Origin: Actinacidiphila fildesensis
GTDB lineage: Bacteria; Actinomycetota; Actinomycetes; Streptomycetales; Streptomycetaceae
Assembly: GCF_042652185.1 (NCBI RefSeq)
Contig: NZ_JBHSIX010000006.1
Reading direction: 5' to 3' (one strand)
Length of the DNA stretch: 64,000 nt
The position numbers were made by a program, and so were the translations under genes. The notes beneath the pieces are model-generated. The model made no database searches, was not told the origin of the DNA, and was given only the letters and a program-made list of their open reading frames with translations. Below, one piece after another: positions 1 through 8,819 of the stretch. Within the stretch, counting starts at the first letter, position 1. Each line of letters starts with the position of its first letter.

Positions 1-161
1 AGGTGGCTCTCGACCTCGATCTGGCCGAGGCGGGCACGGTCATTGCGTACCGCTGCCCGGAGTCGCTCGTCGATGGGGAGCGAGTATTCCGTGCTGTCTG
101 CAGCCTTGAGCACCAGTCGTGTGCCGTCGTTGCTGACGGCCACGACACGCAGTTCGGGCAT
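1..161 (-). CDS. sepH: SepH, FtsZ-binding cell-division protein (N-terminal part, cut by window edge)
   Basis: About 53 N-terminal codons are visible. The product begins MPELRVVAVSNDGTRL and continues into LPIDERLRAAVRNDRARLG, the conserved opening of the DUF3071 domain of SepH. In Streptomyces SepH binds FtsZ and promotes Z-ring assembly. The helix-turn-helix motif and C-terminus lie outside the window. The ATG at 161-159 has GGGAGG five bases upstream, which supports this start. The reading frame is open to the window edge. Identity rests on close recall of the Streptomyces family sequence; the function is known for the family and not shown here. Confidence 0.9.
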   Translation of the reverse strand, partial: MPELRVVAVSNDGTRLVLKAADSTEYSLPIDERLRAAVRNDRARLGQIEVESH

Positions 162-586
162 GGGAACCTCCCGGGTGGTGCCTGCCGACGTCACGTGCGT
201 CGCTGCTCCCGTTGGACGAGTGTGGCCTGCCCAGGTGCGGCACGCCACAACCTTGCAGGGTTACCCGGCGTGTCGGGCAGGTGCCGTGACTCGCCGTTAT
301 GGGACGGTGACCAGTTGACCACTCAGAGTGACCAAACGCGGCACCCCGGGATGAGCACCGCCTCCGGGCTCCCCTCCCGTTGGTCCGGGCAACCGGACGG
401 GAAGCCGGAGCCAGGATTCGCCACAGTACTCCATTCGGGCCACTGGGGTGGGTTGCGGCGCTGCCGAAGTTCTTCCGCGACAAGGGAGTTGAGTGGCGAG
501 GCTCACAGAATGGCCGCAAGTGGAACTACTGCCTTCGCCCATATGTCTCTTCTCTGTGCAAGGAGGATGAGATCGGCTACCCAGGT
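162..586. other. 425-bp intergenic region between divergent genes
   Basis: This gap separates the divergent sepH and the hypothetical gene at 587. Open frames crossing it have no start context or recognisable product. It should hold both promoters, but no -10/-35 pair stood out clearly. The only strong signals are the ribosome-binding sites at its two ends (GGGAGG for sepH; AAGGAGGA at 560-567, rather far from the downstream ATG). Confidence 0.6.
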
Positions 587-1411
587 ATGGATATGGACGA
601 AAAGGACGAGCGCGAGGAAACGTCCCAGCGGGGACGGCTGGACCTGAGCGTCCCCCAAGTGGCGGGCAGTGCGCTGGCGGCCGTGACCGCGGCACTCCTG
701 GCGTCGCAGCTCGGTGTGTACGGGACGATCATCGGCGCCGGCGTGGTCAGCATCGTGGCCACCGCGGGCGGCACGGTCTTCCAGCACTTCTTCCGGCGCA
801 CCGGCGAGCAGATCCGCACGGTGTCCACCCGGCACCTGCCGGTCTCCGTCCCGGGGACGGACCCGGAGGCGGGCTCCGCCCGGCTGCTGGAAGAGCTGCC
901 GCCACCGGGCGAGGACGGGATCCCCGACGGGGAGTACGGCGAGGCGACCGTGCACGGCACGACCAAGCGCGGCTGGCGCAAGTCGGCGATCGGCGCCGTG
1001 GTCGTCTTCGTGCTGGCGATGGGCACCGTCACCTCGATCGAGCTGGCCACCGGATCGGAGCCGTCGGTCACGGCGGTCTTCGACGGCGGCGGATCGCACC
1101 ACCGGCCGCCGGCCGACCGGCCGAGCGCCCCGGCCTCCGATCCGGCCCGCACCCCCGGGGACACCCCCTCGCCCGGATCGTCGACGACTCCTTCGGAGTC
1201 CTCGTCGCCGTCACCGACCCCCTCGGGGAGCGGCAGCGGCTCGCCGACGCCAGATCCCAGCGGTTCCCCGTCCTCGGGCGGCAGCCCGAGCACCAGCACC
1301 TCGCCGACCCCGGACCCCGGCCAGTCCTCGGACGACGGCAAGGGCGGGGCGGGCGGCAGCGCGTCTCCCGGCGCCCAGGGGGCCGCCGCGGGCGCCGGGA
1401 CGCAGAACTGA
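587..1411 (+). CDS. Hypothetical membrane protein with Ser/Pro/Gly-rich tail
   Basis: A 274-residue protein of unknown function. After a charged N-terminus, residues about 22-65 are hydrophobic and small-residue rich and could form a membrane hairpin (AALLASQLGVYGTIIGAG). A second clear membrane segment is near residues 133-152 (AIGAVVVFVLAMGTVTSI). The last 110 residues are low complexity, rich in S, P, G and T, as in wall-spanning or surface-exposed tails of Streptomyces proteins. The start is uncertain: ATG at 587 and 593 are both possible, and the best Shine-Dalgarno (AAGGAGGA) is about 20 bases upstream of the first. The gene ends in a terminator shared with the convergent oxidase gene. 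A cell-envelope role is inference only. Confidence 0.75.
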   Translation: MDMDEKDEREETSQRGRLDLSVPQVAGSALAAVTAALLASQLGVYGTIIGAGVVSIVATAGGTVFQHFFRRTGEQIRTVSTRHLPVSVPGTDPEAGSARLLEELPPPGEDGIPDGEYGEATVHGTTKRGWRKSAIGAVVVFVLAMGTVTSIELATGSEPSVTAVFDGGGSHHRPPADRPSAPASDPARTPGDTPSPGSSTTPSESSSPSPTPSGSGSGSPTPDPSGSPSSGGSPSTSTSPTPDPGQSSDDGKGGAGGSASPGAQGAAAGAGTQN

Positions 1412-1441
1412 GCGCGTAGGACCCTGAGCGGTCCTACGCGC
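1412..1441. terminator. Bidirectional hairpin terminator overlapping two stop codons
   Basis: A perfect 12-bp inverted repeat (GCGCGTAGGACC at 1412-1423 and its complement at 1430-1441) with a 6-nt loop. The left arm begins one base after the first base of the plus-strand stop region, and the right arm includes the TAG stop of the minus-strand oxidase gene (1434-1436). It can serve both convergent genes. Confidence 0.85.
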
Positions 1442-2762
1442 CGAGCACCCGCCGCAGGTAGTCGTTGCCGAAGAGCCGCTGCGGATCCAGCCGGTCGCGC
1501 AGGGCGGTGAACTCGCCGAAGCGCGGATAGACCCCGGAGAAGTACTCCGCGTCACGGGTGTGGACCTTGCCCCAGTGCGGCCGGCCCTCGTGCGCGGTCA
1601 TGATCTTCTCGGCCGCGGTGAAGTACTCCTGGTAGCGGCTGCCCCGGTACATGTGGACGGCGATGTACGCGCTGTCGCGGCCGGAGGCGGTGGACAGGGT
1701 GATGTCGTCGGCGGGCGCGATCCGCACCTCCACCGGGAAGCTGATCCGCAGCCCCGACGACTCGACCATCGCCTTGAGCTCGCGGATCGCCCCGACCGCG
1801 GCCTCGCGCGGCACGGCGTACTCCATCTCCACGAACCGCACCCGGCGCGGACTGGTGAAGACCTTGTACGCGATGTCGGTGTACGTACGGGCCGACAGCG
1901 CGCGGCTGGAGACCTTCGCGATGCCGGGGATGGTGCCGGGAGCGGCCTTTCCGAGCGAACAGGCGGCCTGGAACAGGCCGTTGGAGAGCAGCTCGTCGTC
2001 GATCCAGCCCTTGACGGGGGAGAGCGGGGCGGCCGGGCCCTGACTGCGGTTGTTGCGCTTGGTGTTGCAGCTGTCGGTGTGCGGGAACCAGTAGAACTCG
2101 AAGTGCTCGTTCTCCGTCGTCAGCTGGTCGAACTCCGCCATGACCCGGTCGAAGCCCATCGGCTCCTCGCGGGCGGTGAGCAGGAACAGCGGTTCGACCG
2201 CGAACGTGATCGCGCTGATCACCCCGAGGGCGCCGAGCCCGAGCCGGGCCGCCGCGAAGACATCGGCGTTCTCGTCCGCCGAGCAGGTCAGCACCGAGCC
2301 GTCGGCCAGCACCAGTTCCAGGCCCTTGATCTGGGCGGATATCGATCCCGAGTCACGGCCGGTGCCATGGGTGCCGGTACTGGTGGCGCCCGCCACCGTC
2401 TGCTCCATGATGTCGCCCATATTGGTCAGCGACAGGCCCTCGGCGGCCAGCGCCGCGTTCAGCTGGTGGAGCGGAACCCCCGCCTCCACGGTGATCGTGC
2501 CGCGCTCGCGGTCGATCTCCCGGATCGCCGCCAGCCGGTCCGGCCGGATGAGGACCCCACCGGTGGCGGCCGCGGCGGTGAACGAGTGCCCGGTGCCCAC
2601 GGCCTTCGCCGTCAGCCCGTCCTCGGCGGCCTGGCGAACGGCGGCGGACAGCTCGTCCACCGAGGCCGGCGACACACTGCGCCGCGGCTGGGAGGTGACG
2701 TTCCCCGCCCAGTTACGCCACGCCTTCTCGGCGGTTCCGTTCATCGTGCTCGTCGTGCTCAT
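1434..2762 (-). CDS. FAD-dependent D-arabinono-1,4-lactone oxidase / alditol-oxidase-like protein
   Basis: A 442-residue member of the VAO/L-gulonolactone oxidase family. The N-terminal FAD_binding_4 domain shows the NWAGN start, AVGTGHSF (FAD-contact motif), and STGTHGTGRDSG. The C-terminal ALO domain ends with GRPHWGKVH, the conserved His-Trp-x-Lys motif next to the flavin in this family. Such enzymes oxidise aldonolactones or polyols using oxygen; the substrate here is not predictable. The ATG at 2762 has GGAGG 12 bases upstream and lies inside the end of the upstream MFS gene (50-bp overlap), so the two are translationally linked. An alternative ATG is six codons further in. It is shorter and less specific in motif than characterised alditol oxidase. 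Confidence 0.85.
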   Translation of the reverse strand: MSTTSTMNGTAEKAWRNWAGNVTSQPRRSVSPASVDELSAAVRQAAEDGLTAKAVGTGHSFTAAAATGGVLIRPDRLAAIREIDRERGTITVEAGVPLHQLNAALAAEGLSLTNMGDIMEQTVAGATSTGTHGTGRDSGSISAQIKGLELVLADGSVLTCSADENADVFAAARLGLGALGVISAITFAVEPLFLLTAREEPMGFDRVMAEFDQLTTENEHFEFYWFPHTDSCNTKRNNRSQGPAAPLSPVKGWIDDELLSNGLFQAACSLGKAAPGTIPGIAKVSSRALSARTYTDIAYKVFTSPRRVRFVEMEYAVPREAAVGAIRELKAMVESSGLRISFPVEVRIAPADDITLSTASGRDSAYIAVHMYRGSRYQEYFTAAEKIMTAHEGRPHWGKVHTRDAEYFSGVYPRFGEFTALRDRLDPQRLFGNDYLRRVLGA

Positions 2763-3963
2763 ACGTACGCGCCCCCTCCTGCTCCGGCGCCGGCCGCAGC
2801 CGGCGGAACCCCAGGACCGCCACCACCACGGCGAGTGCCCCGGCGGCGGCCGGTACCGCGAACGCCGCCTCCGCCCCCGACGAGTCGATCACCCACCCGG
2901 ACACCGAGGCTCCGAGAGCCACGCCGACCGTGATGCCTGTGCTCACCCACGTCATGCCTTCGGTCAGCTTCGCACGCGGTACCAGCTGTTCGACCAGGGC
3001 CATGGTGATGACCATCGTCGGTGCGATGGACAGGCCCGCGGCGAACAGCGCTACGGCCAGGAACCACAAGTTTCCGACCAGTAGGAGCGGGATCATACTC
3101 ACAGCCATCACGCACACACCCACCAGGAAGCCCCGGGAGGCGGGCCCCTTCAGCCGGAGCAGCCCGAAGGCCAGCCCCGCGACGCAGGAGCCGAACGCGT
3201 ACACCGCGAGGACCAGGCTGGCCGCGGCCTTGTGGCCCAGCTCGTCGGCGAAGGCCACCGTCGTGACCTCGACCGACCCGAAGATCGCGCCGGTGCAGGC
3301 GAAGGTGGTCACCAGCACCTGGAGGCCGGGGGAGCGGAGCGCCGAGCCGCCCGCGTGGGAGGCCGTGGGGTGCGGGACCGGTTCCGTCGAGCGCTGAGCG
3401 GTCAGCAGGAACGTGCCGATCGCGAGGAAGACCGCCGCGAGCAGCGGGCCGGCCTCGGGGAACCAGACGGTGCACAGCCCGATCGACAGGATCGGGCCGA
3501 CGATGAAGCAGACCTCGTCGACCACCGACTCGAAGGAGTACGCGGTGTGCATCGCGGGGGTGCCGTGGTGGATCACCGCCCAGCGGGCCCGGACCATCGC
3601 GCCCAGACTCGGAGTGGCGCCCGCCATGACGGCGAAGACGAAGAGCGTCCAGTCCGGCGCGTCCCACACGACGCACAGCAGCAGCCCCGCCACGGCCATC
3701 ACGGTGACCCCGGCCGCCGGGCGCAGCACGCGGCGCTGCCCGTAGCGGTCGACGAGCCGGGACACCTGCGGGCCCATCACGGCGCCGGACATCGCGAGCG
3801 TCGCGGAGAGCGCGCCCGCCAGCCCGTAGCGGCCGGTGACCTGGGAGATCATCGTCACGATGCCGATGCCCAGCATCGACAGCGGCAGCCGGCCGATGAA
3901 ACCGGCGGCCGAGAAACCCTTGGTTCCAGGTGCTGCGAAGATCGCGCGATACGGGCTGGACAC
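2713..3963 (-). CDS. MFS transporter
   Basis: A 416-residue major facilitator with about 12 hydrophobic segments. The loop between helices 2 and 3 carries the usual acidic/basic signature (RLVDRYGQRRVL). The N-terminus is SSPYRAIFAAPGTKGFSAAG, typical of a group of uncharacterised Streptomyces MFS proteins. GTG at 3963 is chosen because GGAG lies five bases upstream; an ATG 18 codons earlier would add an unlikely run of seven arginines. Its 3' end overlaps the oxidase gene start by 50 bp, so they form an operon. The exported or imported substrate is unknown; sugar acid or lactone would fit the partner but this is inference. Confidence 0.85.
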   Translation of the reverse strand: MSSPYRAIFAAPGTKGFSAAGFIGRLPLSMLGIGIVTMISQVTGRYGLAGALSATLAMSGAVMGPQVSRLVDRYGQRRVLRPAAGVTVMAVAGLLLCVVWDAPDWTLFVFAVMAGATPSLGAMVRARWAVIHHGTPAMHTAYSFESVVDEVCFIVGPILSIGLCTVWFPEAGPLLAAVFLAIGTFLLTAQRSTEPVPHPTASHAGGSALRSPGLQVLVTTFACTGAIFGSVEVTTVAFADELGHKAAASLVLAVYAFGSCVAGLAFGLLRLKGPASRGFLVGVCVMAVSMIPLLLVGNLWFLAVALFAAGLSIAPTMVITMALVEQLVPRAKLTEGMTWVSTGITVGVALGASVSGWVIDSSGAEAAFAVPAAAGALAVVVAVLGFRRLRPAPEQEGARTYEHDEHDERNRREGVA

Positions 3964-4078
3964 GGGCACTCCACGGCGTCTTCGCCGGCGTCGGTAAGGC
4001 TTGTGACTGTCCTCCACAGGTTACGTGGCAGGGCAATCGCTTTTCTGGACGCCGGGCACCAGTGGCAGGATCGGACCC

Positions 4079-5206
4079 ATGTCCGATCACAACGAGGCCG
4101 GTCCCGCGGCCGTGCCCTATGACGCGCTGCTCCTGCTGTCCTTCGGCGGCCCCGAGGGACCCGACGACGTCGTCCCGTTCCTGGAGAACGTCACCCGCGG
4201 CCGGGGCATCCCGCGGGAGCGGCTCAAGGAGGTCGGGCAGCACTACTTCCTGTTCGGCGGGGTCAGCCCGATCAACGCGCAGAACCGCGAGCTGCTCGAC
4301 GCGCTGCGCAAGGACTTCGGCGAGCACGGCCTCGCCCTGCCGGTCTACTGGGGCAACCGCAACTGGGCGCCCTACCTGGTCGACACGCTGCGCGAGATGA
4401 CCGACGACGGGCACCGCCGCATCCTGGTGCTCGCCACCAGCGCCTACGCCTCCTACTCCGGCTGCCGCCAGTACCGGGAGAACCTGGCCGGCGCCCTCGC
4501 CGAGCTCGCGGCCGAGGGCCGGCCGGTGCCGAGCGTGGACAAGCTGCGGCACTACTTCAACCACCCCGGCTTCGTGGAACCCATGACCGACGCGGTCCTC
4601 ACCGCGCTCGGCGAACTGCCCGTCGAGGTCAGGGCCGGCGCCCGTCTGGCGTTCACCACGCACTCCATCCCGACCGCCGCCGCCGACACCTCGGGCCCGG
4701 TGGAGGGCCACGGGAACGGCGGCGCCTACGTGGCGCAGCACCTGGACACCGCCCGGGTGATCGCCGACGCGGTACGGGAGGCGACCGGCACCGAGCACCC
4801 CTGGCAGCTCGTCTACCAGTCGCGCAGCGGCGCCCCGCACATCCCGTGGCTGGAGCCGGACATCTGCGACCACCTCGCGGAGCTGCACGAGGGCGGCGTG
4901 CCCGCCGTCGTCATGGTGCCGATCGGCTTCGTCTCCGACCACATGGAGGTCAAGTACGACCTCGACACCGAGGCGGCCGCCAAGGCCGCCGAACTGGGGC
5001 TGCCGGTCGCGCGGGCCGCGACCGTGGGCGCCGACCCCCGGTTCGCCGCCGCCGTGCGCGACCTGGTCCTGGAGCGGGCGGCGAGCGAGCGCGGCCTGGC
5101 ACCGCGGCCCTGCGCGCTGGGCTCGCTCGGTCCGAGCCACGACGTCTGCCCGGCGGGCTGCTGCCCGTCCCGGAGCCCCAAGCCCGCTGTCGCGGGCACC
5201 GACTGA
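4079..5206 (+). CDS. hemH: Ferrochelatase (coproporphyrin III ferrochelatase)
   Basis: A 375-residue ferrochelatase that inserts iron into the porphyrin ring. Actinobacterial members use coproporphyrin III and feed the coproheme pathway, so cpfC is the alternative name. Visible features are LLLSFGGPEGPDDVVPFL at the N-terminus, TTHSIPTAA with the catalytic His, and PIGFVSDHMEVKYDLD with the conserved Glu/Asp region. The C-terminal PCALG...HDVCPAGCCPSR cysteines plus the internal SGCRQYR cysteine match the [2Fe-2S] cluster ligands of actinobacterial enzymes. The start at ATG 4079 follows AGGA nine bases upstream. It sits eight bases ahead of the phosphatase gene, so an operon is likely. Confidence 0.93.
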   Translation: MSDHNEAGPAAVPYDALLLLSFGGPEGPDDVVPFLENVTRGRGIPRERLKEVGQHYFLFGGVSPINAQNRELLDALRKDFGEHGLALPVYWGNRNWAPYLVDTLREMTDDGHRRILVLATSAYASYSGCRQYRENLAGALAELAAEGRPVPSVDKLRHYFNHPGFVEPMTDAVLTALGELPVEVRAGARLAFTTHSIPTAAADTSGPVEGHGNGGAYVAQHLDTARVIADAVREATGTEHPWQLVYQSRSGAPHIPWLEPDICDHLAELHEGGVPAVVMVPIGFVSDHMEVKYDLDTEAAAKAAELGLPVARAATVGADPRFAAAVRDLVLERAASERGLAPRPCALGSLGPSHDVCPAGCCPSRSPKPAVAGTD

Positions 5207-5214
5207 GGAGAGCC

Positions 5215-6003
5215 GTGAGCACCGAACTGCTGGAGATCGCGCTGGAAGCCGCCCACAAGGCGGGCGAACTGCTGCGCACCGGCCGGCCGGCCGACCTCGG
5301 GGTGGCGGCCACCAAGTCGAGCCCGATCGACGTCGTCACCGAGATGGACATCGCCTCCGAGAAGCTGATCACCGAACTGATCGCGAAGCACCGTCCCCAG
5401 GACGGCTTCCTCGGCGAGGAGGGCACCGAGAGCCCGGGCACCAGCGGGGTGCGCTGGGTCGTCGATCCGCTCGACGGCACCGTCAACTACCTGTACGGGC
5501 TGCCCTCCTGGTCCGTGAGCATCGCGGCCGAAGTGGACGGCGAGACGGTGGTGGGAGTCGTCGCGGCCCCGATGCGCGGCGAGACCTACCGGGCGGTCCT
5601 CGGGCAGGGCGCCTTCGTCAACGACACCCCGGCCCGGCCGCGCCCGGTGCCCGAGTTCGCGCACGCCCTGGTGGGCACCGGCTTCAGCTACCTCACCGAC
5701 CGGCGGGTGACGCAGGCGGAGGTGCTGCGCACCCTGCTGCCGAAGGTGCGCGACATCCGGCGCGGCGGATCCGCCGCGATCGACCTCTGCGACGTGGGCT
5801 GCGGACGGCTGGACGCGTACTACGAGCGCGGCCTGAATCCCTGGGACTTCGCGGCCGGCGCCCTCTTCGCCCGGGAGGCGGGCGTCCGCACCGGCGGGCG
5901 CCCCGGGCAGGCTCCCTCGAACGAGCTGACCGTCGCCGCGGGACCCGGCCTCTTCGAGGCGCTCCAGGGCCTGCTGGAGGACCTGGGAGCCTGGCACGAC
6001 TGA
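5215..6003 (+). CDS. Inositol monophosphatase family protein
   Basis: A 262-residue Mg-dependent phosphatase. Motifs are clear: FLGEEGTES (metal-binding Glu pair), VVDPLDGTVNYLYGLP (WxxDPxDGTxN type) and NPWDFAAG (WDxAAG). The IMPase family hydrolyses inositol-1-phosphate and related sugar phosphates, and in actinomycetes some act on histidinol phosphate, so the substrate is open. The GTG at 5215 has GGAGAG three bases upstream. It follows hemH by eight bases. Confidence 0.9.
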   Translation: MSTELLEIALEAAHKAGELLRTGRPADLGVAATKSSPIDVVTEMDIASEKLITELIAKHRPQDGFLGEEGTESPGTSGVRWVVDPLDGTVNYLYGLPSWSVSIAAEVDGETVVGVVAAPMRGETYRAVLGQGAFVNDTPARPRPVPEFAHALVGTGFSYLTDRRVTQAEVLRTLLPKVRDIRRGGSAAIDLCDVGCGRLDAYYERGLNPWDFAAGALFAREAGVRTGGRPGQAPSNELTVAAGPGLFEALQGLLEDLGAWHD

Positions 6004-6152
6004 CCTGGACCGGCACGGCCGTCCGCGGGCGGCAGCGGGTCGGGCAGCGCTCGCGGGAAGGGCGCTCCGGGTGCTGTGTCAGGGCCCTGTGAAATGATCG
6101 CCGAGCGGCTCAAGGGGGGCCGTTCAGCATCGTTCATGGGGGAATCATCAAC

Positions 6153-8471
6153 ATTCGCATAGGCGCGTGGGGCGCCGCCGCACTGCTGGGGGCGGTCGCC
6201 CTTCCGGTCGTCCTGCAGCCGGCCGCGGCCGCCGCTCCGGCCAACCTGTATGTCAACAACGCGGCGTCCGCGCACTGCACGGACACCGGCTCCGGCCTGG
6301 AGGCCAAGCCGTTCTGCACCGTCTCCGCCGCGGTCGCCGCGGTGCAGCCCGGCCAGACGGTGCACATCGCGCCGCAGGGGACCTATCCCGAGCAGGTCAA
6401 TCTCACCAAGTCGGGCACGGAGGCCGCCCCGATCACTCTCGTCGGGGACCCCGTGTCCTCATCCGGGGTGTGGTCCAGCGCCTACTACTCGGCCACCATC
6501 GGCAAGCGCGACGCCGGCGGTACGGCCCGCGGGCTGACGATCAGCGGCGCCCAGCACATCCGGATCAAGAGCCTCAACTTCGCCGCCGTCGACGAGGGGG
6601 TGCGGATCGAGAACTCCTCGGACGTGTCGTACGTCAGCGGATGGGTGACCGGGGCCGCCACGGCCGCCGTCCACGTGCTCGGCACCTCCGAGAAGGTCAC
6701 CGTCGGGCGCCTGAACCTCGACGTCATCAGCGGTCCCGGCATCGTGGTGGACCCCGGTGTCAAGGGCGCCGTGCTGACCACGAACCACGTGAACGCGTAT
6801 GACGGCGACGGGATCTCCGTCACGGACTCACCCGGCGCGGTCGTGGTGGGCAACTCCGTCTTCAGCCGTTGCCACGACGGCATCGTGCTGGCCGGGGCCT
6901 CCTCCGGTGCGACGATCGCGAACAACGTCATCGCGCCGACCGACGTGCCCGGCTGGGACTCCTTCGAGTGCTTCTCGGAGCACCCCACCCGCCTGACCGT
7001 GGCCCCGGGCTCCGTCACCGGAACGAAGACGGACTACAACGTCCTCAGCACGATCGACGGCCGGTCGGCGTACAACTGGGCGGGCACCGCGTACGGGTAC
7101 CAGCCGGCCTTCAGGTCCGCGACCGGCCAGGGCACGCACGACTTCTTCGCCGATCCGCTCGTCCCCTGGAAGGGCGACAAGCACGCCAAGCCGCTGCCGG
7201 CCATCGACTCGGCGGACATCACCGCCCCCGGGATGCTCGACGTCGACTCCCAGGGCAACAAGGCGGTGGACGACCCGCTGACGCCGAACAGCGGCGGCGG
7301 CCACCGGGACCGGGGTGCCCGGGAGTGGCTGGACGTCGGCAGCCTCTACACCCCGCAGGGGCCGACGCGTCTGCTGGACACCCGCTCGTCGCATGGTGAC
7401 GCCACGCAGCTGCCGACGGCCGTCTCCATGCAGCTTCAGGTGACCGGCCGGAACGGGGTGCCGGCCACCGGCGTCACCGCGGTGACCCTGAACGTCACCG
7501 CCACCGGTACCACCGGCGCGGGCTTTCTGGCCGTCTACCCGACCTATTCGAAGCCGATCGCCTCGAACCTCAACTGGGCGGCGGGCGACACCGTCGCCAA
7601 CCTGGTGACCGTTCCGGTGGACGACAACGGCCGGATCACCATCCAGCGCGGTGGTCAGGGCACCACCGATGTGATCGCCGACCTGGCGGGCTATTACAGC
7701 GCCAAGGGAAGCGTCTTCACCACCGCGGGCCCCACCCGGGCAATGGACACCAGGAACGGCACGGGCGCGCCGCAGGGCGCGGTCCGCTCCGGCGGCTCCG
7801 TCGATCTCCAGATCGCGGGTACCAACGGCGTCCCGGCGACCGGCGTCACCGCGGTGACGCTGAACGTGACGACGACCGCGCCGACCGCCTACGGCTTCCT
7901 GACGGTGTACCCGCACGGCGCGACCCGTCCGGTCGCTTCGAACCTCAACTGGGCGCCGGGCAGGACCGTCGCCAACCTGGTGACGGTCCCCGTGGTGGAC
8001 GGCAAGGTGTCCTTCTACAGCGGGGGCACCGGCTCTGGCACGGTGCAGGTCATCGCGGACGTGGCCGGCTACTACAGCGACCAGGGACACAACACCTTCC
8101 ACGCCGAGACGCCCTTCCGGGTGCTGGACACCCGTAAGGCCGACCCGAGCGACTGCACCGACCGGAGCCGCCCGGCCGCCGTCATCCCGCCCGGCGGAAC
8201 GCTCGATGTCGCCCTCAACTGCTACCAGACCTCCGATACCACGTCGCTCACGCTCAACGTGACGGTGACCGGCACGGGCGCCCCGGGCTTTCTGACGGTG
8301 TACCCGCACGGGCAGCAGAAGCCGGTGGCCTCCAACATCAACTGGATCGCCGGCCAGACGGTCCCGAACCAGGTCGTCGTCCCGATCGGGGACGGCAAGA
8401 TCTCGTTCTTCAACGGCAGCGGCGGGAACATCGACCTGGTGGTCGACGTCCTCGGCTACCACTCCGTCTGA
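6153..8471 (+). CDS. Secreted parallel beta-helix protein with three C-terminal repeats; non-canonical start
   Basis: The coding frame is open from 6093 and clearly codes from about 6153: a signal peptide (ALLGAVALPVVLQPAAAAAP) is followed by NLYVNNAASAHCTDTG and KPFCTVSAAV, the usual opening of DUF1565-type beta-helix proteins. Residues to about 350 form a right-handed beta-helix domain (repeated short Asn/Gly turns). Three repeats of about 120-130 residues follow, each with TRLLDTR, AVTLNVT, GFLTVYP, SNLNWA, NLVTVPV and ADVAGYYS blocks. No ATG, GTG or TTG lies in frame before GTG 6342, which would remove the signal peptide. GGGGGA at 6138-6143 is nine bases before ATT 6153, so an ATT start (772 residues) is proposed. 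Likely a surface or extracellular carbohydrate-active or adhesive protein; no catalytic residues identified. Confidence 0.75.
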   Translation: MRIGAWGAAALLGAVALPVVLQPAAAAAPANLYVNNAASAHCTDTGSGLEAKPFCTVSAAVAAVQPGQTVHIAPQGTYPEQVNLTKSGTEAAPITLVGDPVSSSGVWSSAYYSATIGKRDAGGTARGLTISGAQHIRIKSLNFAAVDEGVRIENSSDVSYVSGWVTGAATAAVHVLGTSEKVTVGRLNLDVISGPGIVVDPGVKGAVLTTNHVNAYDGDGISVTDSPGAVVVGNSVFSRCHDGIVLAGASSGATIANNVIAPTDVPGWDSFECFSEHPTRLTVAPGSVTGTKTDYNVLSTIDGRSAYNWAGTAYGYQPAFRSATGQGTHDFFADPLVPWKGDKHAKPLPAIDSADITAPGMLDVDSQGNKAVDDPLTPNSGGGHRDRGAREWLDVGSLYTPQGPTRLLDTRSSHGDATQLPTAVSMQLQVTGRNGVPATGVTAVTLNVTATGTTGAGFLAVYPTYSKPIASNLNWAAGDTVANLVTVPVDDNGRITIQRGGQGTTDVIADLAGYYSAKGSVFTTAGPTRAMDTRNGTGAPQGAVRSGGSVDLQIAGTNGVPATGVTAVTLNVTTTAPTAYGFLTVYPHGATRPVASNLNWAPGRTVANLVTVPVVDGKVSFYSGGTGSGTVQVIADVAGYYSDQGHNTFHAETPFRVLDTRKADPSDCTDRSRPAAVIPPGGTLDVALNCYQTSDTTSLTLNVTVTGTGAPGFLTVYPHGQQKPVASNINWIAGQTVPNQVVVPIGDGKISFFNGSGGNIDLVVDVLGYHSV

Positions 8472-8488
8472 CCGCTCGGCTGACGACC

Positions 8489-8526
8489 GCCCGCTGCCGC
8501 ACGCCCGTCCGGGTGCGGCAGCGGGC
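8489..8526. terminator. Strong hairpin terminator
   Basis: A perfect 14-bp inverted repeat (GCCCGCTGCCGCAC, 8489-8502, and complement 8513-8526) with a 10-nt loop, 18 bases after the secreted protein stop. It can also serve the minus-strand gene that ends at 8646. Confidence 0.85.
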
Positions 8527-8622
8527 ACGGAAGCGCCCCGGCACCAGGGAGGTGTCCGGGGCGTGCCGACGGCTGCTGCTCTGCCGTTCCGGTTCGGGGG
8601 CCGTGGCCTGGCGGCCCGGCCG

Positions 8623-8648
8623 GGCGTACTGGTCAGGCGTACTGGTCA
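8623..8648. repeat. Exact 13-bp tandem duplication at a stop codon
   Basis: GGCGTACTGGTCA occurs twice in tandem (8623-8635, 8636-8648). The last three bases of the second copy are the stop codon (TGA on the minus strand) of the small gene 8646-8819. Confidence 0.9.
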
Positions 8649-8819
8649 GGCGACCTTGGACTGGATGTGCACGCCGTGTTCCGCGGCCAGGCGCCGCAGA
8701 TCGTCGAGCTCGCCCTGTTCGACCTCGGCAAGGAACTCGTCGCCGGCCTCACGGGCGTGGTGGAGGTCGGATTCAGTGCTGTGTATCCGCTGCAGGATTC
8801 CGGTGGTGAATGCGTCCAT
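8646..8819 (-). CDS. Small conserved hypothetical protein (57 aa)
   Basis: A short acidic, helical protein beginning MDAFTTGILQRIHSTESDL and ending AAEHGVHIQSKVA, with EAGDEFLAEVEQGELDDLRR in the middle. The ATG at 8819 has GAGGGGG nine bases upstream. It resembles a small protein conserved next to cutRS in Streptomyces, recalled without certainty. No domain with known function. It is transcribed away from cutR, sharing the intergenic region 8820-9056. Confidence 0.7.
   Translation of the reverse strand: MDAFTTGILQRIHSTESDLHHAREAGDEFLAEVEQGELDDLRRLAAEHGVHIQSKVA

Noticed and set aside
2759..5140. A 790-codon minus-strand frame opposite hemH and shifted over the MFS gene
   Set aside because: No recognisable domains, GC3-driven composition, and it contradicts the clear hemH and MFS genes.
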